From assembly GCA_964420325.1 (NCBI GenBank), contig CAYQSU010000006.1, positions 1 to 64,000 on the forward strand: 64,000 bases of DNA. The letters are read 5' to 3'. Of this stretch, positions 42,151 to 51,225 are shown in pieces. A model generated the notes under the pieces. The model made no database searches and was not told the DNA's origin. It saw nothing but the letters and a program-made list of their open reading frames with translations. The DNA is from CAYQSU01 sp964420325. Its GTDB lineage: Bacteria > Pseudomonadota > Alphaproteobacteria > Rhodospirillales > Defluviicoccaceae. The position numbers were made by a program, and so were the translations under genes. Each line of letters opens with the position of its first letter. Positions within the stretch are counted from its first letter, which is position 1.

Positions 42151-42956
42151 GCCACCGCCCTTCGCCCGCGGCGCAGCATCTCGCCTGCAAGATGCAGGTA
42201 GGCGCGCGAACCAGGACAATTGACGTCGTAGATCAGCACCGGCCGGCCGTGGGAGGGTGCTTCCGAGATCCGGACATTGCGGGGAATCACGGTGGCGTAG
42301 ACCTTGTCGCCGAAATACTCACGGACGTCGCTGGCGACGAGGCTAGAAAGGTTGTTTCGTCGGTCGAACATGGTCAGCACGATCCCCTGGATCTCGAGCC
42401 CGGGATTGTAAAGCTGGCGGACGCGCTCCACCGTTCGCATCAGGTGACTGATCCCTTCGAGGGCGAAGAACTCACACTGCAGCGGCACCAGGACCGAATC
42501 GGCGGCGACAAGCGCGTTGATCGTCAGCAGCCCAAGGGCTGGCGGACAGTCGATCAGCACATAGTCGAAGGCGTCACCGCTCCTCGCGATGGCGTCGCGC
42601 AGGTAGAACTCCCGTCGCGGCAGGCCGACGAGCTCGATCTCCGCTCCCGAGAGGTCGGCGCCGGAGGGCACCACCTTCAGCTTCGGAACCAGCGTGTCGA
42701 CGCTCGCCTCGACGAGCCCGCTCTCGCCGATCAGCACGTGATATGCATTCCGCCGCCGGGCTTGGCGTTCGACGCCGAGGCCGGTGCTGGCGTTGCCCTG
42801 GGGATCGAGGTCGAGGACAAGGACCCGGTTGCCGACGGCGGCGAGCGCCGTTCCCAGATTGATGGCCGTCGTCGTCTTGCCGACCCCGCCCTTCTGGTTG
42901 GCGACGGCAATGATGCACTGGCCGGCCGAATGTACGCACTCGCTAGCTGTTGTCAT
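42147..42956 (-). CDS. parA: Chromosome-partitioning ATPase ParA
   Basis: A 269-residue ParA/Soj ATPase. The deviant Walker A is KGGVGKTT (residues 22-29). LDLDPQGNASTGLG follows, with Walker B in DYVLIDCPPALGLL and the conserved LTMFDRRNNLS further on. It drives ParB-parS complexes to the cell pole. The start overlaps the end of rsmG by 14 bases and its end overlaps parB by 4, so rsmG-parA-parB are cotranscribed. Confidence 0.97.
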   Translation of the reverse strand: MTTASECVHSAGQCIIAVANQKGGVGKTTTAINLGTALAAVGNRVLVLDLDPQGNASTGLGVERQARRRNAYHVLIGESGLVEASVDTLVPKLKVVPSGADLSGAEIELVGLPRREFYLRDAIARSGDAFDYVLIDCPPALGLLTINALVAADSVLVPLQCEFFALEGISHLMRTVERVRQLYNPGLEIQGIVLTMFDRRNNLSSLVASDVREYFGDKVYATVIPRNVRISEAPSHGRPVLIYDVNCPGSRAYLHLAGEMLRRGRRAVA

Positions 42957-43572
42957 CGCGAGGGCGGAGGGCCTCCACTTTCAACACCGTGCCGGACGGG
43001 TCGGATCTGCTTGGGATCCGCGTGGCGCGCATCATCCATGTTTTGCTGGCCTCCGTCAATTCCGCCTCGAGCGTGCGTCCTTTGAGGAACAGGCCGCTCC
43101 CTTCAGGTTCAAGCAAACGATAGGCGTATCCAAGGAGTTTTCTCAGCGGGGCGCAGGCGCGCGCGGTCACGACGTCGGCCGGCATCGCTCCGAGCGCCTC
43201 GACTCGGCAGCACTGAACCGTGACATCGGTGCCAGTGATTCGCGCAGCCTCCCGGAGGAAGGCGCACTTCCGCGAATCGCTCTCCACCAGGTGCACCTCG
43301 CCGCCGTCCATGATGGCCAGCACCAATCCCGGAAAGCCTGCGCCGCTGCCAAGGTCGACAACTCCCGGCCGCCCGCGCGGAAGGAGCGGCATCAGCTGCG
43401 CGCTGTCGAGGACGTGGCGGCGCCAGGGGTCGCTCAGCGTGTCGGCACTGACCAGGTTGATTCGCCGGTTCCACTCGGCGAGCAGCGCAAGATAGGTCTC
43501 GAGGCGGCCGAGCACCGCGTCGTCGATGCTGGCGCTCCGCTGGAATTCCGCCGGCGACAGCCGATGTTTCAC
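42943..43572 (-). CDS. rsmG: 16S rRNA (guanine527-N7)-methyltransferase
   Basis: A 209-residue SAM-dependent methyltransferase (GidB). The SAM loop is VVDLGSGAGFPG (71-82), preceded by RRINLVSADTLSDPWRRHVLDSAQL, both diagnostic. It methylates G527 of 16S rRNA. The start is a GTG that lies inside a parS site, so the N-terminal codons are constrained by ParB binding. It is 19 bases downstream of mnmG. Confidence 0.95.
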   Translation of the reverse strand: MKHRLSPAEFQRSASIDDAVLGRLETYLALLAEWNRRINLVSADTLSDPWRRHVLDSAQLMPLLPRGRPGVVDLGSGAGFPGLVLAIMDGGEVHLVESDSRKCAFLREAARITGTDVTVQCCRVEALGAMPADVVTARACAPLRKLLGYAYRLLEPEGSGLFLKGRTLEAELTEASKTWMMRATRIPSRSDPSGTVLKVEALRPRDDNS

Positions 43573-43580
43573 GTGAAACG
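43565..43580. promoter_or_regulatory. parS centromere site 1
   Basis: TGTTTCACGTGAAACG, matching 15 of 16 bases of the widespread chromosomal parS consensus TGTTTCACGTGAAACA. It spans the rsmG GTG start codon and sits 0.6 kb upstream of parA. ParB would load here to nucleate the partition complex. Confidence 0.93.
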
Positions 43581-43591
43581 AAATCCTGTGG

Positions 43592-45514
43592 TCACGCCGT
43601 CATGCAGTCTTCGTCGAGCCCGCGGCGCCGAACATAGCGCAGCAACGCTGTAAGCGCCGCGGGGGTGACACCCGGAATCCGTGCTGCAGCCCCGAACGTC
43701 AGCGGCCTCGCTTCGGAGAGCTTGGCCCGCACCTCCGTCGAGAGACCCGAAACCGATCCAAAATCGAGCTCCGCCGGGATCTCCAACGCCTCGTCCCGCT
43801 TGAACGCCCGGATGTCGGCCTCTTGGCGGGGCAGGTATGCGGAGTAATGGGCGTCGTTCTTGAGCTGCTCGGCCACGGTGTCCGCGATCCCGCCGAGCTC
43901 CGGCCACAGACGCCCGAGAGCCGCGACGTCGATGCCGGCGAACCCGAGGAGCTGCCAGGCCGTCCGCTTTCGACCGTCGTTCTTCACCGCTAGGCCCTTG
44001 TCCTGCAGATCCCCGGGCATCGCCGTCAGGGCATCGAGGCGTTGCCGCGCCTCTGCAAGCGCCTCGGCCTTGGCCTCAAAGGCCCGCCGCCGTCTCGCTC
44101 CGACCAGACCGGCTCGAACGCCGGTGGGAGTCAGGCGCTGATCGGCATTGTCCGCGCGCAACGACAGCCGGTACTCGGCCCGAGAGGTGAACATGCGGTA
44201 GGGCTCGGCCGTACCGAACGTGATCAGATCATCGATCATTACCCCGATGTACGCCTGGGACCGGTCGAGGACGAGCGGAGGTCCGCCCGACACTGCGCGT
44301 GCGGCGTTGGCGCCGGCGATCACTCCCTGCGCCGCCGCCTCTTCGTACCCCGTGGTGCCGTTGATCTGGCCGGCGAGGAACAACCGCGGCACGCGCCGCG
44401 TCTCCAATGTGGGTTTCAGCTCGCGCGGATCGACAAAGTCATATTCGATGGCGTAGCCCGGTCGGATCATTCGGGCCTGTTCGAGCCCCGGGATCGTCTT
44501 GAGAAGCGCGCGTTGAACCTCCTCCGGCAACGATGTGGAGATGCCGTTGGGATACACCGTCGGATCGTCGAGCCCCTCCGGCTCCAGAAAGATCTGGTGC
44601 CGGTCGCGGTCGGCGAAGCGCACCACCTTGTCCTCGATCGAGGGGCAGTAGCGCGGCCCGACGCTCCGGATCTGCCCCGAATAGAGTGGCGCCCGGTGCA
44701 GGTCGGCGCTGATCAGCCGATGCGAGGCCGGGGTCGTTCCGGTAATGTGGCAGTTGACCTGCGGCGTGGTGACGCGCTCGGTCAGGAACGAGAATGGCCT
44801 CGGCGGGTCGTCCCCGGCCTGCACCTCGAGCCCGTTCCAGCGGACGGTGCGGCCATCCAGCCGAGGTGGGGTCCCTGTCTTCAGCCGCCCCATGGCGAAG
44901 CCGAGCCGTCCCAACGCCACGCTGATACCGAACGTGGGCTCCTCCCCGATCCGCCCCGCCGGAACCTGGGACTCGCCGATGTGGACAAGCCCCCTCAAAA
45001 ACGTTCCGGTCGTGAGCACGACCGCGCCGCCGAGAATGTCCTCACCCGCCGCGGTTCTCACGCCCTGCACATCCCCGGCGCTGCCAACCAGGAGGTCCTC
45101 GACAGCGGCCTGCACGATCGTAAGCCCCCGCTGCTCTGCCAACAGCGCCTGCATGGCCTGCCTGTAGAGCCGTCGGTCCGCTTGCGCGCGCGGCCCCCGC
45201 ACGGCCGGCCCCTTGCTCCGGTTGAGGATACGGAACTGAATGCCTGCCCCGTCGATGGCCCGCGCCATCAGCCCGTCCAGGGCGTCGATCTCCCGCACGA
45301 GTTGGCCTTTGGCCAAGCCGCCGATGGCGGGATTGCACGACATCTCGCCAATGGTGCCCCGCCTGTGGGTGAGCAAGAGCGTCCGCGCGCCGAGCCTCGC
45401 CGCCGCCGCCGCCGATTCGCACCCGGCGTGTCCGCCGCCGACCACGATAACGTCCCATGTGGTCTGGATCGTCCGAAACCCGTCAACCTTCATTGCGTCA
45501 TCGGTCGCCGGCAT
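43592..45514 (-). CDS. mnmG: tRNA uridine-5-carboxymethylaminomethyl modification enzyme MnmG
   Basis: A 640-residue FAD protein (GidA) that works with MnmE to modify U34 of several tRNAs. The FAD motif is DVIVVGGGHAGCESAAAAARLG. Family blocks are SCNPAIGGLAKGQLVREIDALDG, TGTFLRG and PGYAIEYDFVDPRELKPTLE, with the helical C-terminal domain ending in ALTALLRYVRRR. The ATG at 45514 directly abuts parS site 2 and lacks a Shine-Dalgarno; an in-frame ATG at 45493 is an alternative start. Confidence 0.96.
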   Translation of the reverse strand: MPATDDAMKVDGFRTIQTTWDVIVVGGGHAGCESAAAAARLGARTLLLTHRRGTIGEMSCNPAIGGLAKGQLVREIDALDGLMARAIDGAGIQFRILNRSKGPAVRGPRAQADRRLYRQAMQALLAEQRGLTIVQAAVEDLLVGSAGDVQGVRTAAGEDILGGAVVLTTGTFLRGLVHIGESQVPAGRIGEEPTFGISVALGRLGFAMGRLKTGTPPRLDGRTVRWNGLEVQAGDDPPRPFSFLTERVTTPQVNCHITGTTPASHRLISADLHRAPLYSGQIRSVGPRYCPSIEDKVVRFADRDRHQIFLEPEGLDDPTVYPNGISTSLPEEVQRALLKTIPGLEQARMIRPGYAIEYDFVDPRELKPTLETRRVPRLFLAGQINGTTGYEEAAAQGVIAGANAARAVSGGPPLVLDRSQAYIGVMIDDLITFGTAEPYRMFTSRAEYRLSLRADNADQRLTPTGVRAGLVGARRRRAFEAKAEALAEARQRLDALTAMPGDLQDKGLAVKNDGRKRTAWQLLGFAGIDVAALGRLWPELGGIADTVAEQLKNDAHYSAYLPRQEADIRAFKRDEALEIPAELDFGSVSGLSTEVRAKLSEARPLTFGAAARIPGVTPAALTALLRYVRRRGLDEDCMTA

Positions 45515-45529
45515 GTTTCACGTGAAACC
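45514..45529. promoter_or_regulatory. parS centromere site 2
   Basis: TGTTTCACGTGAAACC, 15 of 16 bases of the parS consensus. It fills the gap between mnmE and mnmG and touches the mnmG start codon. It lies 1.95 kb from site 1, in keeping with clustered parS sites near alphaproteobacterial origins. Confidence 0.93.
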
Positions 45530-46864
45530 CTATTTGCCGATGCAGAAGTCTCGAAACACCACGTCCAAGACCTCTTCGACATCGACCCGCCCGGTGATCC
45601 GCCCCAGAGCGCGCGCCGCAAGCCTCAGGTCCTCGGCCACCAGCTCCGGATCCCGGGCCGCCAGTGCCCCCGCCAGCGCTTCCCGGCAGTCCTCCAGCGC
45701 CTCTCGGTGGCGGGCCCGGGTCAGTGCCGGCGCCTCTGGCTCCTGGTAGCGGCTGGCGATCACCCCTTGCAACGCCGCCGCCACCGCCTCCAGGCCCTCC
45801 CCCGTCAACGCCGAGACTGCCAGCGCCTCACGACCGCCTATCGTCGGAACAACCGTGATGCGGCCGAGATCGCACTTGTTGATGACGGCAACGCCATCGC
45901 CGTTCAGGAGGCTCAAGGTCGCTTCGTCGACCTGCGGCCAGAGCGCCCCGTCAAAGACCGCGAGTTTCACGTCTGCAGTCTCGGCAGCCGCGCGGCTGCG
46001 CCGCACGCCCTCCTGCTCGACCTCGTCGGCGACGTCCCGCAGACCCGCGGTGTCCGCGAGAACCACCGGGTAGCCGGCCAACTCGAGGTGCACCTCGATC
46101 ACATCCCGGGTCGTCCCAGGTCGTGGCGAGACGATCGCCGCGTCCCTCCGCGCAAGGCCGTTGAGCAAGCTCGACTTCCCGGCGTTCGGCGGGCCGATGA
46201 TCGCCACCCGGATGCCGTCGCGCAGCCGCTCCCCGCGCCGGCCGTCCTGAAGATGATCGTCGATGCACCGCAGCAGGTCGTCGGTGCCGGAGCGAACGTC
46301 CCTCTCGAGCCTACACGGCAGGCCTTCGTCGGCGAAATCGATGGTTGCCTCGATGTGCGCGAGCAGCCGCAGCAGGCGATCGCGCCACCCGTCGTACAGC
46401 TCGGCGAGTCCACCCCGCATCTGCCGCAAGGCCTGTTTGCGCTGCGCCGCCGTCTCCGCCTGCACCAGATCGGCGAGGCCTTCTGCCGCCGTCAGGTCCA
46501 GCTTGCCGTTATCGAACGCGCGGCGGGCGTACTCCCCCGCCTCGGCGGGCCGGAGGCCCGGCTGACACCGCAGTGCCTCCAGCACATCTTGGACTACGGC
46601 GCGCCCGCCATGCACGTGCAGCTCAACCACGTCCTCGCCGGTGAAGCTGCGAGGCGCAGGAAAGCGGACCGCCAGCCCTTCATCCAGGAGCTCTCCTCCG
46701 CAATCCCGGATGGCGACGCGGACGAGGCAGCGCGGCGGAAACACCGCCCTCCCGGTCAGTCCCGAAAGCGCCGCCTCGGCATCGGGTCCCGACACCCGAA
46801 TCACCGCGACGCCGGCAGGTCCCGCGCCGCTCGCCACAGAGAAGATCGTCTCTTCTCTCATCAC
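45530..46864 (-). CDS. mnmE: tRNA modification GTPase MnmE
   Basis: A 444-residue protein with an N-terminal tetrahydrofolate-binding domain (IFSVASGAGPAGVAVIRVSG), a helical domain, and an inserted GTPase domain. The GTPase motifs are GPPNAGKSS, PGTTRD, DTAG and NKCD. It ends with CIGK, the invariant catalytic C-[ILV]-G-K tail. Partner of MnmG. The stop codon abuts parS site 2. First gene of the mnmE-mnmG-rsmG-parA-parB cluster. Confidence 0.97.
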   Translation of the reverse strand: MMREETIFSVASGAGPAGVAVIRVSGPDAEAALSGLTGRAVFPPRCLVRVAIRDCGGELLDEGLAVRFPAPRSFTGEDVVELHVHGGRAVVQDVLEALRCQPGLRPAEAGEYARRAFDNGKLDLTAAEGLADLVQAETAAQRKQALRQMRGGLAELYDGWRDRLLRLLAHIEATIDFADEGLPCRLERDVRSGTDDLLRCIDDHLQDGRRGERLRDGIRVAIIGPPNAGKSSLLNGLARRDAAIVSPRPGTTRDVIEVHLELAGYPVVLADTAGLRDVADEVEQEGVRRSRAAAETADVKLAVFDGALWPQVDEATLSLLNGDGVAVINKCDLGRITVVPTIGGREALAVSALTGEGLEAVAAALQGVIASRYQEPEAPALTRARHREALEDCREALAGALAARDPELVAEDLRLAARALGRITGRVDVEEVLDVVFRDFCIGK

Positions 46865-46903
46865 CGGGTCGCAGACGTGCCAACCCTCTCGAGCGTTCCC
46901 GAG

Positions 46904-47248
46904 CTACGCTTCGTCGGTCGGCATGAGCAGCCGGTCAACCCGACCGCTCCTGAGGACATGGGTTTCCAGGATCTCATCGACATCGGCAAGAGAGTCGTAA
47001 TGGTACCACACGGCTTCGGGATAGATCACCATCGTCGGCCCCCGTTCGCATCGGTCGAGACAGCCCGACTGGTTGATGCGAACCCCATCGAGGCCGAGCT
47101 CCTCGGCGCGCGCCTTCATGTAGTTGCGTAAGTGAACGGACCCGCGGCGGGCGCATGAGCCGCGCGGATGCTTCTCGGGACGCTCGTTGACGCAGCAGAA
47201 GACGTGACACCGATAGAAGAGCGTCGCCGGGCGGCCGTCGCCGCTCAC
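46904..47248 (-). CDS. (2Fe-2S) ferredoxin-domain protein
   Basis: A 114-residue thioredoxin-like [2Fe-2S] ferredoxin. Candidate cluster cysteines are in RCHVFCCVN, GSCARRGS, and SGCLDRCERGP, the last being the family hallmark before MVIYPEAVWY. It probably acts as a small electron carrier; no redox partner is evident nearby. It overlaps the DUF6489 gene by 4 bases and lies 39 bases before mnmE on the same strand. Confidence 0.85.
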   Translation of the reverse strand: MSGDGRPATLFYRCHVFCCVNERPEKHPRGSCARRGSVHLRNYMKARAEELGLDGVRINQSGCLDRCERGPTMVIYPEAVWYHYDSLADVDEILETHVLRSGRVDRLLMPTDEA

Positions 47249-47523
47249 TTCTCGCCCTGCTTCTGCACTTCGCTGTCACCCTCGCGGCGGCCCATGGCCG
47301 CGCTCATTCGTGACAGGATGAGCTTCTGCCACGCTTCCAAACTCTGCAGGCCAGCCGGCAGCCACATCTTGATCAGCGCATCGGGCTCCATCGCGGCCAG
47401 CGCCTTCTTCATCCGCGCTTCGATCTCCGTCATCATCGCCTGCTGCATCGGCTTGACGTCCGGAAGTCCCAGCAGCGTGCGCGCCTCTTCCGGCGTCATA
47501 TCGACATCGATGTGGATCTTCAT
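47245..47523 (-). CDS. DUF6489 family protein
   Basis: A 92-residue acidic protein that begins MKIHIDVDMTPEEARTLLGLPDV, the recognisable DUF6489 hallmark, followed by amphipathic helices containing MWLPAGLQSLEAWQKLIL. Function unknown. ATG 47523 is preferred over a GTG at 47532 because the strong AAGGAGG ribosome-binding site is correctly spaced only for the former. Coupled to the ferredoxin-like gene downstream by a 4-base overlap. Confidence 0.8.
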   Translation of the reverse strand: MKIHIDVDMTPEEARTLLGLPDVKPMQQAMMTEIEARMKKALAAMEPDALIKMWLPAGLQSLEAWQKLILSRMSAAMGRREGDSEVQKQGEK

Positions 47524-47686
47524 TGCCGACACCCCTCCTTTGCGCCGCCGAACCCGAACTTTCTCATTTCAGACAAGGATTTTAGGGTTGTTGCATGAGA
47601 CGACGTGCCCAAACTAAGCGAGAGCGTGCAACTTCGCAACGGCGATGTGCGCCGATCTAACTCTCACTCCTTTTGCCCCGGATGCC

Positions 47687-49720
47687 ATGACCGCGAACCT
47701 CCTCTCCCAGGAAACCAGCCCTTATCTTCTCCAGCACAAGGACAACCCCGTCCATTGGCGGCCCTGGGGTGAAGAGGCGCTCGAGGAAGCCCGTCGCGCC
47801 AACAGGCCCGTACTCCTCTCGGTCGGCTACTCGGCGTGCCACTGGTGTCACGTGATGGCCCACGAGAGCTTCGAGGACACGGAGATTGCCCGGCTGATGA
47901 ATGAGATGTTCGTCAGCATCAAAGTCGATCGCGAGGAGCGCCCCGATGTCGACACCCTCTATCAGTCGGCGTTGGCCCTGATGGGCCAACAGGGCGGCTG
48001 GCCGCTCACCATGTTCCTGACGCCGGATGGCGAGCCGTTCTGGGGCGGCACCTACTTCCCTTCGGTTCCACGGTACGGGCGGCCGGGCTTTCCGGACATC
48101 CTGCGCGCCGTCCACCGCTCGTACCACCAGGAGCCGGAGACCATCGCCAAGAACGTCTCAGCACTGCGTGACGCGCTGCGCCGCTTGGCGCAGCCGGCCG
48201 CAGGCGGCGGCCTCAGCCGGAGTCGTCTTGACGATGCCAGCACGCTCGCCCTTCGCCTCATTGATCCGATCCGTGGCGGCACTGCCGGCGCGCCCAAGTT
48301 CCCCCAGCCCGTGTTCTTTCGGCTCCTGTGGCGCGCCTTCAAGCGAACGCGGTCGCCGATGTTTCGCGACGCCGTCATCGTCACGCTGGACGCCATCTGC
48401 CAGGGTGGGATCTATGATCACGTCGGCGGCGGCTTCGCCCGCTACTCGACCGACGAGCAGTGGCTCGTCCCCCATTTCGAGAAGATGCTGTATGACAACG
48501 CCCTCCTCGTCGACCTCCTGACGGAGGTGTGGCGGCACACGCGGAGCACGCTTTACGCCCGACGCATTCGTGAGACCATCGACTGGGCGCTGACCGACCT
48601 CCGGGTGGCACCGGACGCGGGTGGCACCTTTGCCTTCGCCAGCGCCTTCGATGCCGACAGCGAGGGCGAGGAAGGACGCTTCTACGTCTGGACCGAGCAC
48701 GAGATCGATGCGCTTCTCGGAGAGCACGCGGCCCGGTTCAAAGCCGTCTACGACGTCAGCCGCGGGGGGAACTGGGAGGGGAGGACGATCCTCAATCGCA
48801 GCCGGGCGCCGGCGCTGCGAGGCGGCGATGTGGAGGAGGAGTTGGCAGGCTGCCTCCGCTCCCTCGGCGCGGCCCGCGCCCGACGCGCCCCGCCTCAGCG
48901 GGACGACAAGGTGCTCACCGACTGGAACGGGCTCATGATTACTGCCCTTGCCCACGCCGGAGCGGTGTTCGAGGAGCCGATCTGGCTGGGGGCCGCGGCG
49001 TCCGCGTTCGAATTCATCGTGGACAACCTTGAACAGGATGGCCGTCTCCGTCATAGCTGGTGCCGTGGCGTCGCGCGTCATCCCGCGGTGCTCGACGACT
49101 ATGCCAACATGGCGCAGGGTGCCCTCGCCCTCTACGAAGCCACGGCCTCCCACGCCTACCTCGAGCGCGCCCGATCCTTTGTCGACGTCGCCGAACGCTT
49201 CTACTGGGATACCACCGATGGCGGATACTTCCTTTCCGCAAGCGACACGGCCGACGTCATCTCCCGTTCCAAGACCATCGCCGATCACGCCACGCCGTCG
49301 GGCAACGGGACCATGCTCGAGGTCCTGGCCCGCCTCTTTCACCTCACCGGCGAGTCCCGGTACCGGGAACGGTGCGATGCGCTCCTTCACCTGTTCTCCG
49401 GGGACAATCCCCAATATCTGATGTCCGTTCCCGGACTGCTTACCGGTTTCGAGCTGTTCGAAGACGCGCGCCAGGTCGTCATCGTCGGCGAACCCGGGGA
49501 TCCGGCTGTCGACGCCCTCCGCCGGGCGGTTTTCACCTCCGACGCGCCTCTCTCTGTGGTCACCTATGTGCGGACAGGAAAGACGCTGCTCGAGACCCAT
49601 CCTGCGCACGGCAAGGAGCGGATCGGCGGCGTCGCCACGGCCTACCTTTGCATCGGGCAGACGTGCGGTCACCCGGTGACCGATGCCGCAGCCTTGAGGG
49701 ACCAACTCGCTTCGGCATAG
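47687..49720 (+). CDS. Thioredoxin-domain DUF255 protein (YyaL/SSP411 family)
   Basis: A 677-residue protein. The N-terminal thioredoxin-like domain (about 1-165) starts LLSQETSPYLLQHKDNPVHW and carries the CxxC motif in SACHWCHVM (residues ~46-49). The rest is an alpha/alpha-barrel like that of glycoside hydrolases/epimerases, with VGGGFARYSTDEQWLVPHFEKMLYDNA as its most conserved block. The physiological function is unsettled. ATG 47687 is chosen; an in-frame ATG at 47645 also lacks a Shine-Dalgarno. It is upstream of ogt by 8 bases. Confidence 0.9.
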   Translation: MTANLLSQETSPYLLQHKDNPVHWRPWGEEALEEARRANRPVLLSVGYSACHWCHVMAHESFEDTEIARLMNEMFVSIKVDREERPDVDTLYQSALALMGQQGGWPLTMFLTPDGEPFWGGTYFPSVPRYGRPGFPDILRAVHRSYHQEPETIAKNVSALRDALRRLAQPAAGGGLSRSRLDDASTLALRLIDPIRGGTAGAPKFPQPVFFRLLWRAFKRTRSPMFRDAVIVTLDAICQGGIYDHVGGGFARYSTDEQWLVPHFEKMLYDNALLVDLLTEVWRHTRSTLYARRIRETIDWALTDLRVAPDAGGTFAFASAFDADSEGEEGRFYVWTEHEIDALLGEHAARFKAVYDVSRGGNWEGRTILNRSRAPALRGGDVEEELAGCLRSLGAARARRAPPQRDDKVLTDWNGLMITALAHAGAVFEEPIWLGAAASAFEFIVDNLEQDGRLRHSWCRGVARHPAVLDDYANMAQGALALYEATASHAYLERARSFVDVAERFYWDTTDGGYFLSASDTADVISRSKTIADHATPSGNGTMLEVLARLFHLTGESRYRERCDALLHLFSGDNPQYLMSVPGLLTGFELFEDARQVVIVGEPGDPAVDALRRAVFTSDAPLSVVTYVRTGKTLLETHPAHGKERIGGVATAYLCIGQTCGHPVTDAAALRDQLASA

Positions 49721-49728
49721 ACTGTGCC

Positions 49729-50235
49729 ATGCCCAACGTTCGCGTCGACACGCCGGTCGGGCCCCTCATTCTACGCGAAGCCGGCGACGCTGTGACGCAG
49801 CTTCGCTGGGGCGCCGACGAGTCCATGAGCAGCGTGTCGCCTATCCTGGCCGCGGCCTGCGCCCAAATCGAAGCCTACTTTCAGGGGCTCTTGCGACGCT
49901 TTGATGTCCCCTTGCGGCCGTCCGGCAGTGCTTTCGATCTTTCGGTCTGGCGTCTCCTCCAAGAGATCCCCTACGGCGAGACCAAGACTTACGGCGCTCT
50001 CGCCCGCACCCTCGGAACGTCTGCACGCGCCGTCGGCGGCGCCTGCAGCAGGAATCCCATCCCCGTTATCATCCCCTGCCATCGGGTGACTGGAGCGGGC
50101 GGGCACCTCGGCGGCTACTCGGGCGGCCGCGGCCTCGAGACGAAACGAGCTCTGCTTCGCCTGGAAACACCACGCGGGGTCGCTCCGCCTTCCCGCAGAC
50201 CGCGCCCGCCGATCGACGAAAGGAGCCTGACGTGA
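49729..50235 (+). CDS. ogt: Methylated-DNA-protein-cysteine methyltransferase
   Basis: A 168-residue suicide DNA-repair protein that transfers methyl groups from O6-methylguanine to its own cysteine. The active-site motif is IPCHRV (around residues 110-115), preceded by the helix-turn-helix VWRLLQEIPYGETKTYGALA and followed by GGYSGG. Length is normal. It overlaps the next gene by 4 bases. Confidence 0.94.
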   Translation: MPNVRVDTPVGPLILREAGDAVTQLRWGADESMSSVSPILAAACAQIEAYFQGLLRRFDVPLRPSGSAFDLSVWRLLQEIPYGETKTYGALARTLGTSARAVGGACSRNPIPVIIPCHRVTGAGGHLGGYSGGRGLETKRALLRLETPRGVAPPSRRPRPPIDERSLT

Positions 50236-51209
50236 CGAGAGCGGTGCGCATCCATCGCAATGGCGGTCCCGAGGTCCTGCAGTGGGAGGACGTCGATATC
50301 GCCGACCCCGGCCCCGGCGAGGTTCGCCTCCGGCAGACGGCCGTCGGCCTCAATTTCATCGACGTCTACCACCGAACCGGCCTTTACCCGTTGCCGTCGC
50401 TGCCGGCCGTCATTGGCATGGAGGGCGCTGGCGTCGTCGAATCCGTCGGTGAGGGCGTCACCGACCTCGCCCCCGGTGACCGCGTCGCCTACGCGAGCCT
50501 CCCGGTTGGCGCCTACGCGGAAGTTCGGCTGATGTCGGCCCAGCGTTTGGTCAAGCTTCCGGACGCGTTGAGCGACCGCGACGCTGCGGCGATGATGCTG
50601 AAGGGAATGACCGCCGAGTATCTTCTCCGCCGCACCTTTCGAGTCGAGCCGGGCGACACCATTGTCATCCATGCCGCGGCGGGCGGCGTCGGTCTGATCT
50701 TCTGCCAGTGGGCGAAGCTCCTCGGAGCGACCGTGATCGGCACCGTCGGCAACGACGCCAAGGCCGCCGTGGCCGCCGCCCACGGCTGCGACTATCCCAT
50801 CGTCTATACACGGCAGAACTTCACCCAGCGCGTGCGGGAGCTGACCGGAGGCCTTGGCGCCGCCGTCGTCTACGACTCGGTCGGCAGGGAGACGTTCATG
50901 GGCTCCCTCGACTGCCTCCGTCCGCGCGGCATGATGGTGAGCTTCGGCAACGCCTCCGGGCCCGTCCCGCCGTTCGATCCGGCGCTGCTGGCGGCCAAGG
51001 GATCGTTGTTCCTGACCCGCCCGACGCTGTTGACCTACACCGCCGATCCCGCCGATCTGCAGGCCTGCGCCCGCGGCCTGTTCGACGTCGTCCTCGGCGG
51101 CAAGGTCCGCATCGAGATCGCCCAGACCTATCCGCTGAAGGACGCAGCCGTTGCTCACCGCGATCTGGAGGCACGCAAGACGACGGGCTCGACGCTGCTG
51201 ATCCCGTAG
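50232..51209 (+). CDS. NADPH:quinone oxidoreductase (Qor type)
   Basis: A 325-residue zinc-free medium-chain reductase. Landmarks are GEVRLRQTAVGLNFIDVYHRTGLYP (quinone-site region of QorA), the MLKGMTAEYLL helix, and the NADPH loop IHAAAGGVGLIFCQWAK with a VVYDSVG strand. It reduces quinones or enones. The GTG start at 50232 has AAAGGAG 8 bases upstream. The run DUF255-ogt-qor looks like one operon. Convergent with rho. Confidence 0.92.
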   Translation: MTRAVRIHRNGGPEVLQWEDVDIADPGPGEVRLRQTAVGLNFIDVYHRTGLYPLPSLPAVIGMEGAGVVESVGEGVTDLAPGDRVAYASLPVGAYAEVRLMSAQRLVKLPDALSDRDAAAMMLKGMTAEYLLRRTFRVEPGDTIVIHAAAGGVGLIFCQWAKLLGATVIGTVGNDAKAAVAAAHGCDYPIVYTRQNFTQRVRELTGGLGAAVVYDSVGRETFMGSLDCLRPRGMMVSFGNASGPVPPFDPALLAAKGSLFLTRPTLLTYTADPADLQACARGLFDVVLGGKVRIEIAQTYPLKDAAVAHRDLEARKTTGSTLLIP

Positions 51210-51225
51210 CGCCACCGGCTTCGGC

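Noticed and set aside
44042..47131. A 1029-codon open frame on the plus strand, antisense to mnmG and mnmE
   Set aside because: It is an artefact of high GC content: low-complexity Arg/Pro/Gly-rich translation with no recognisable domain, opposite two clearly homologous genes.
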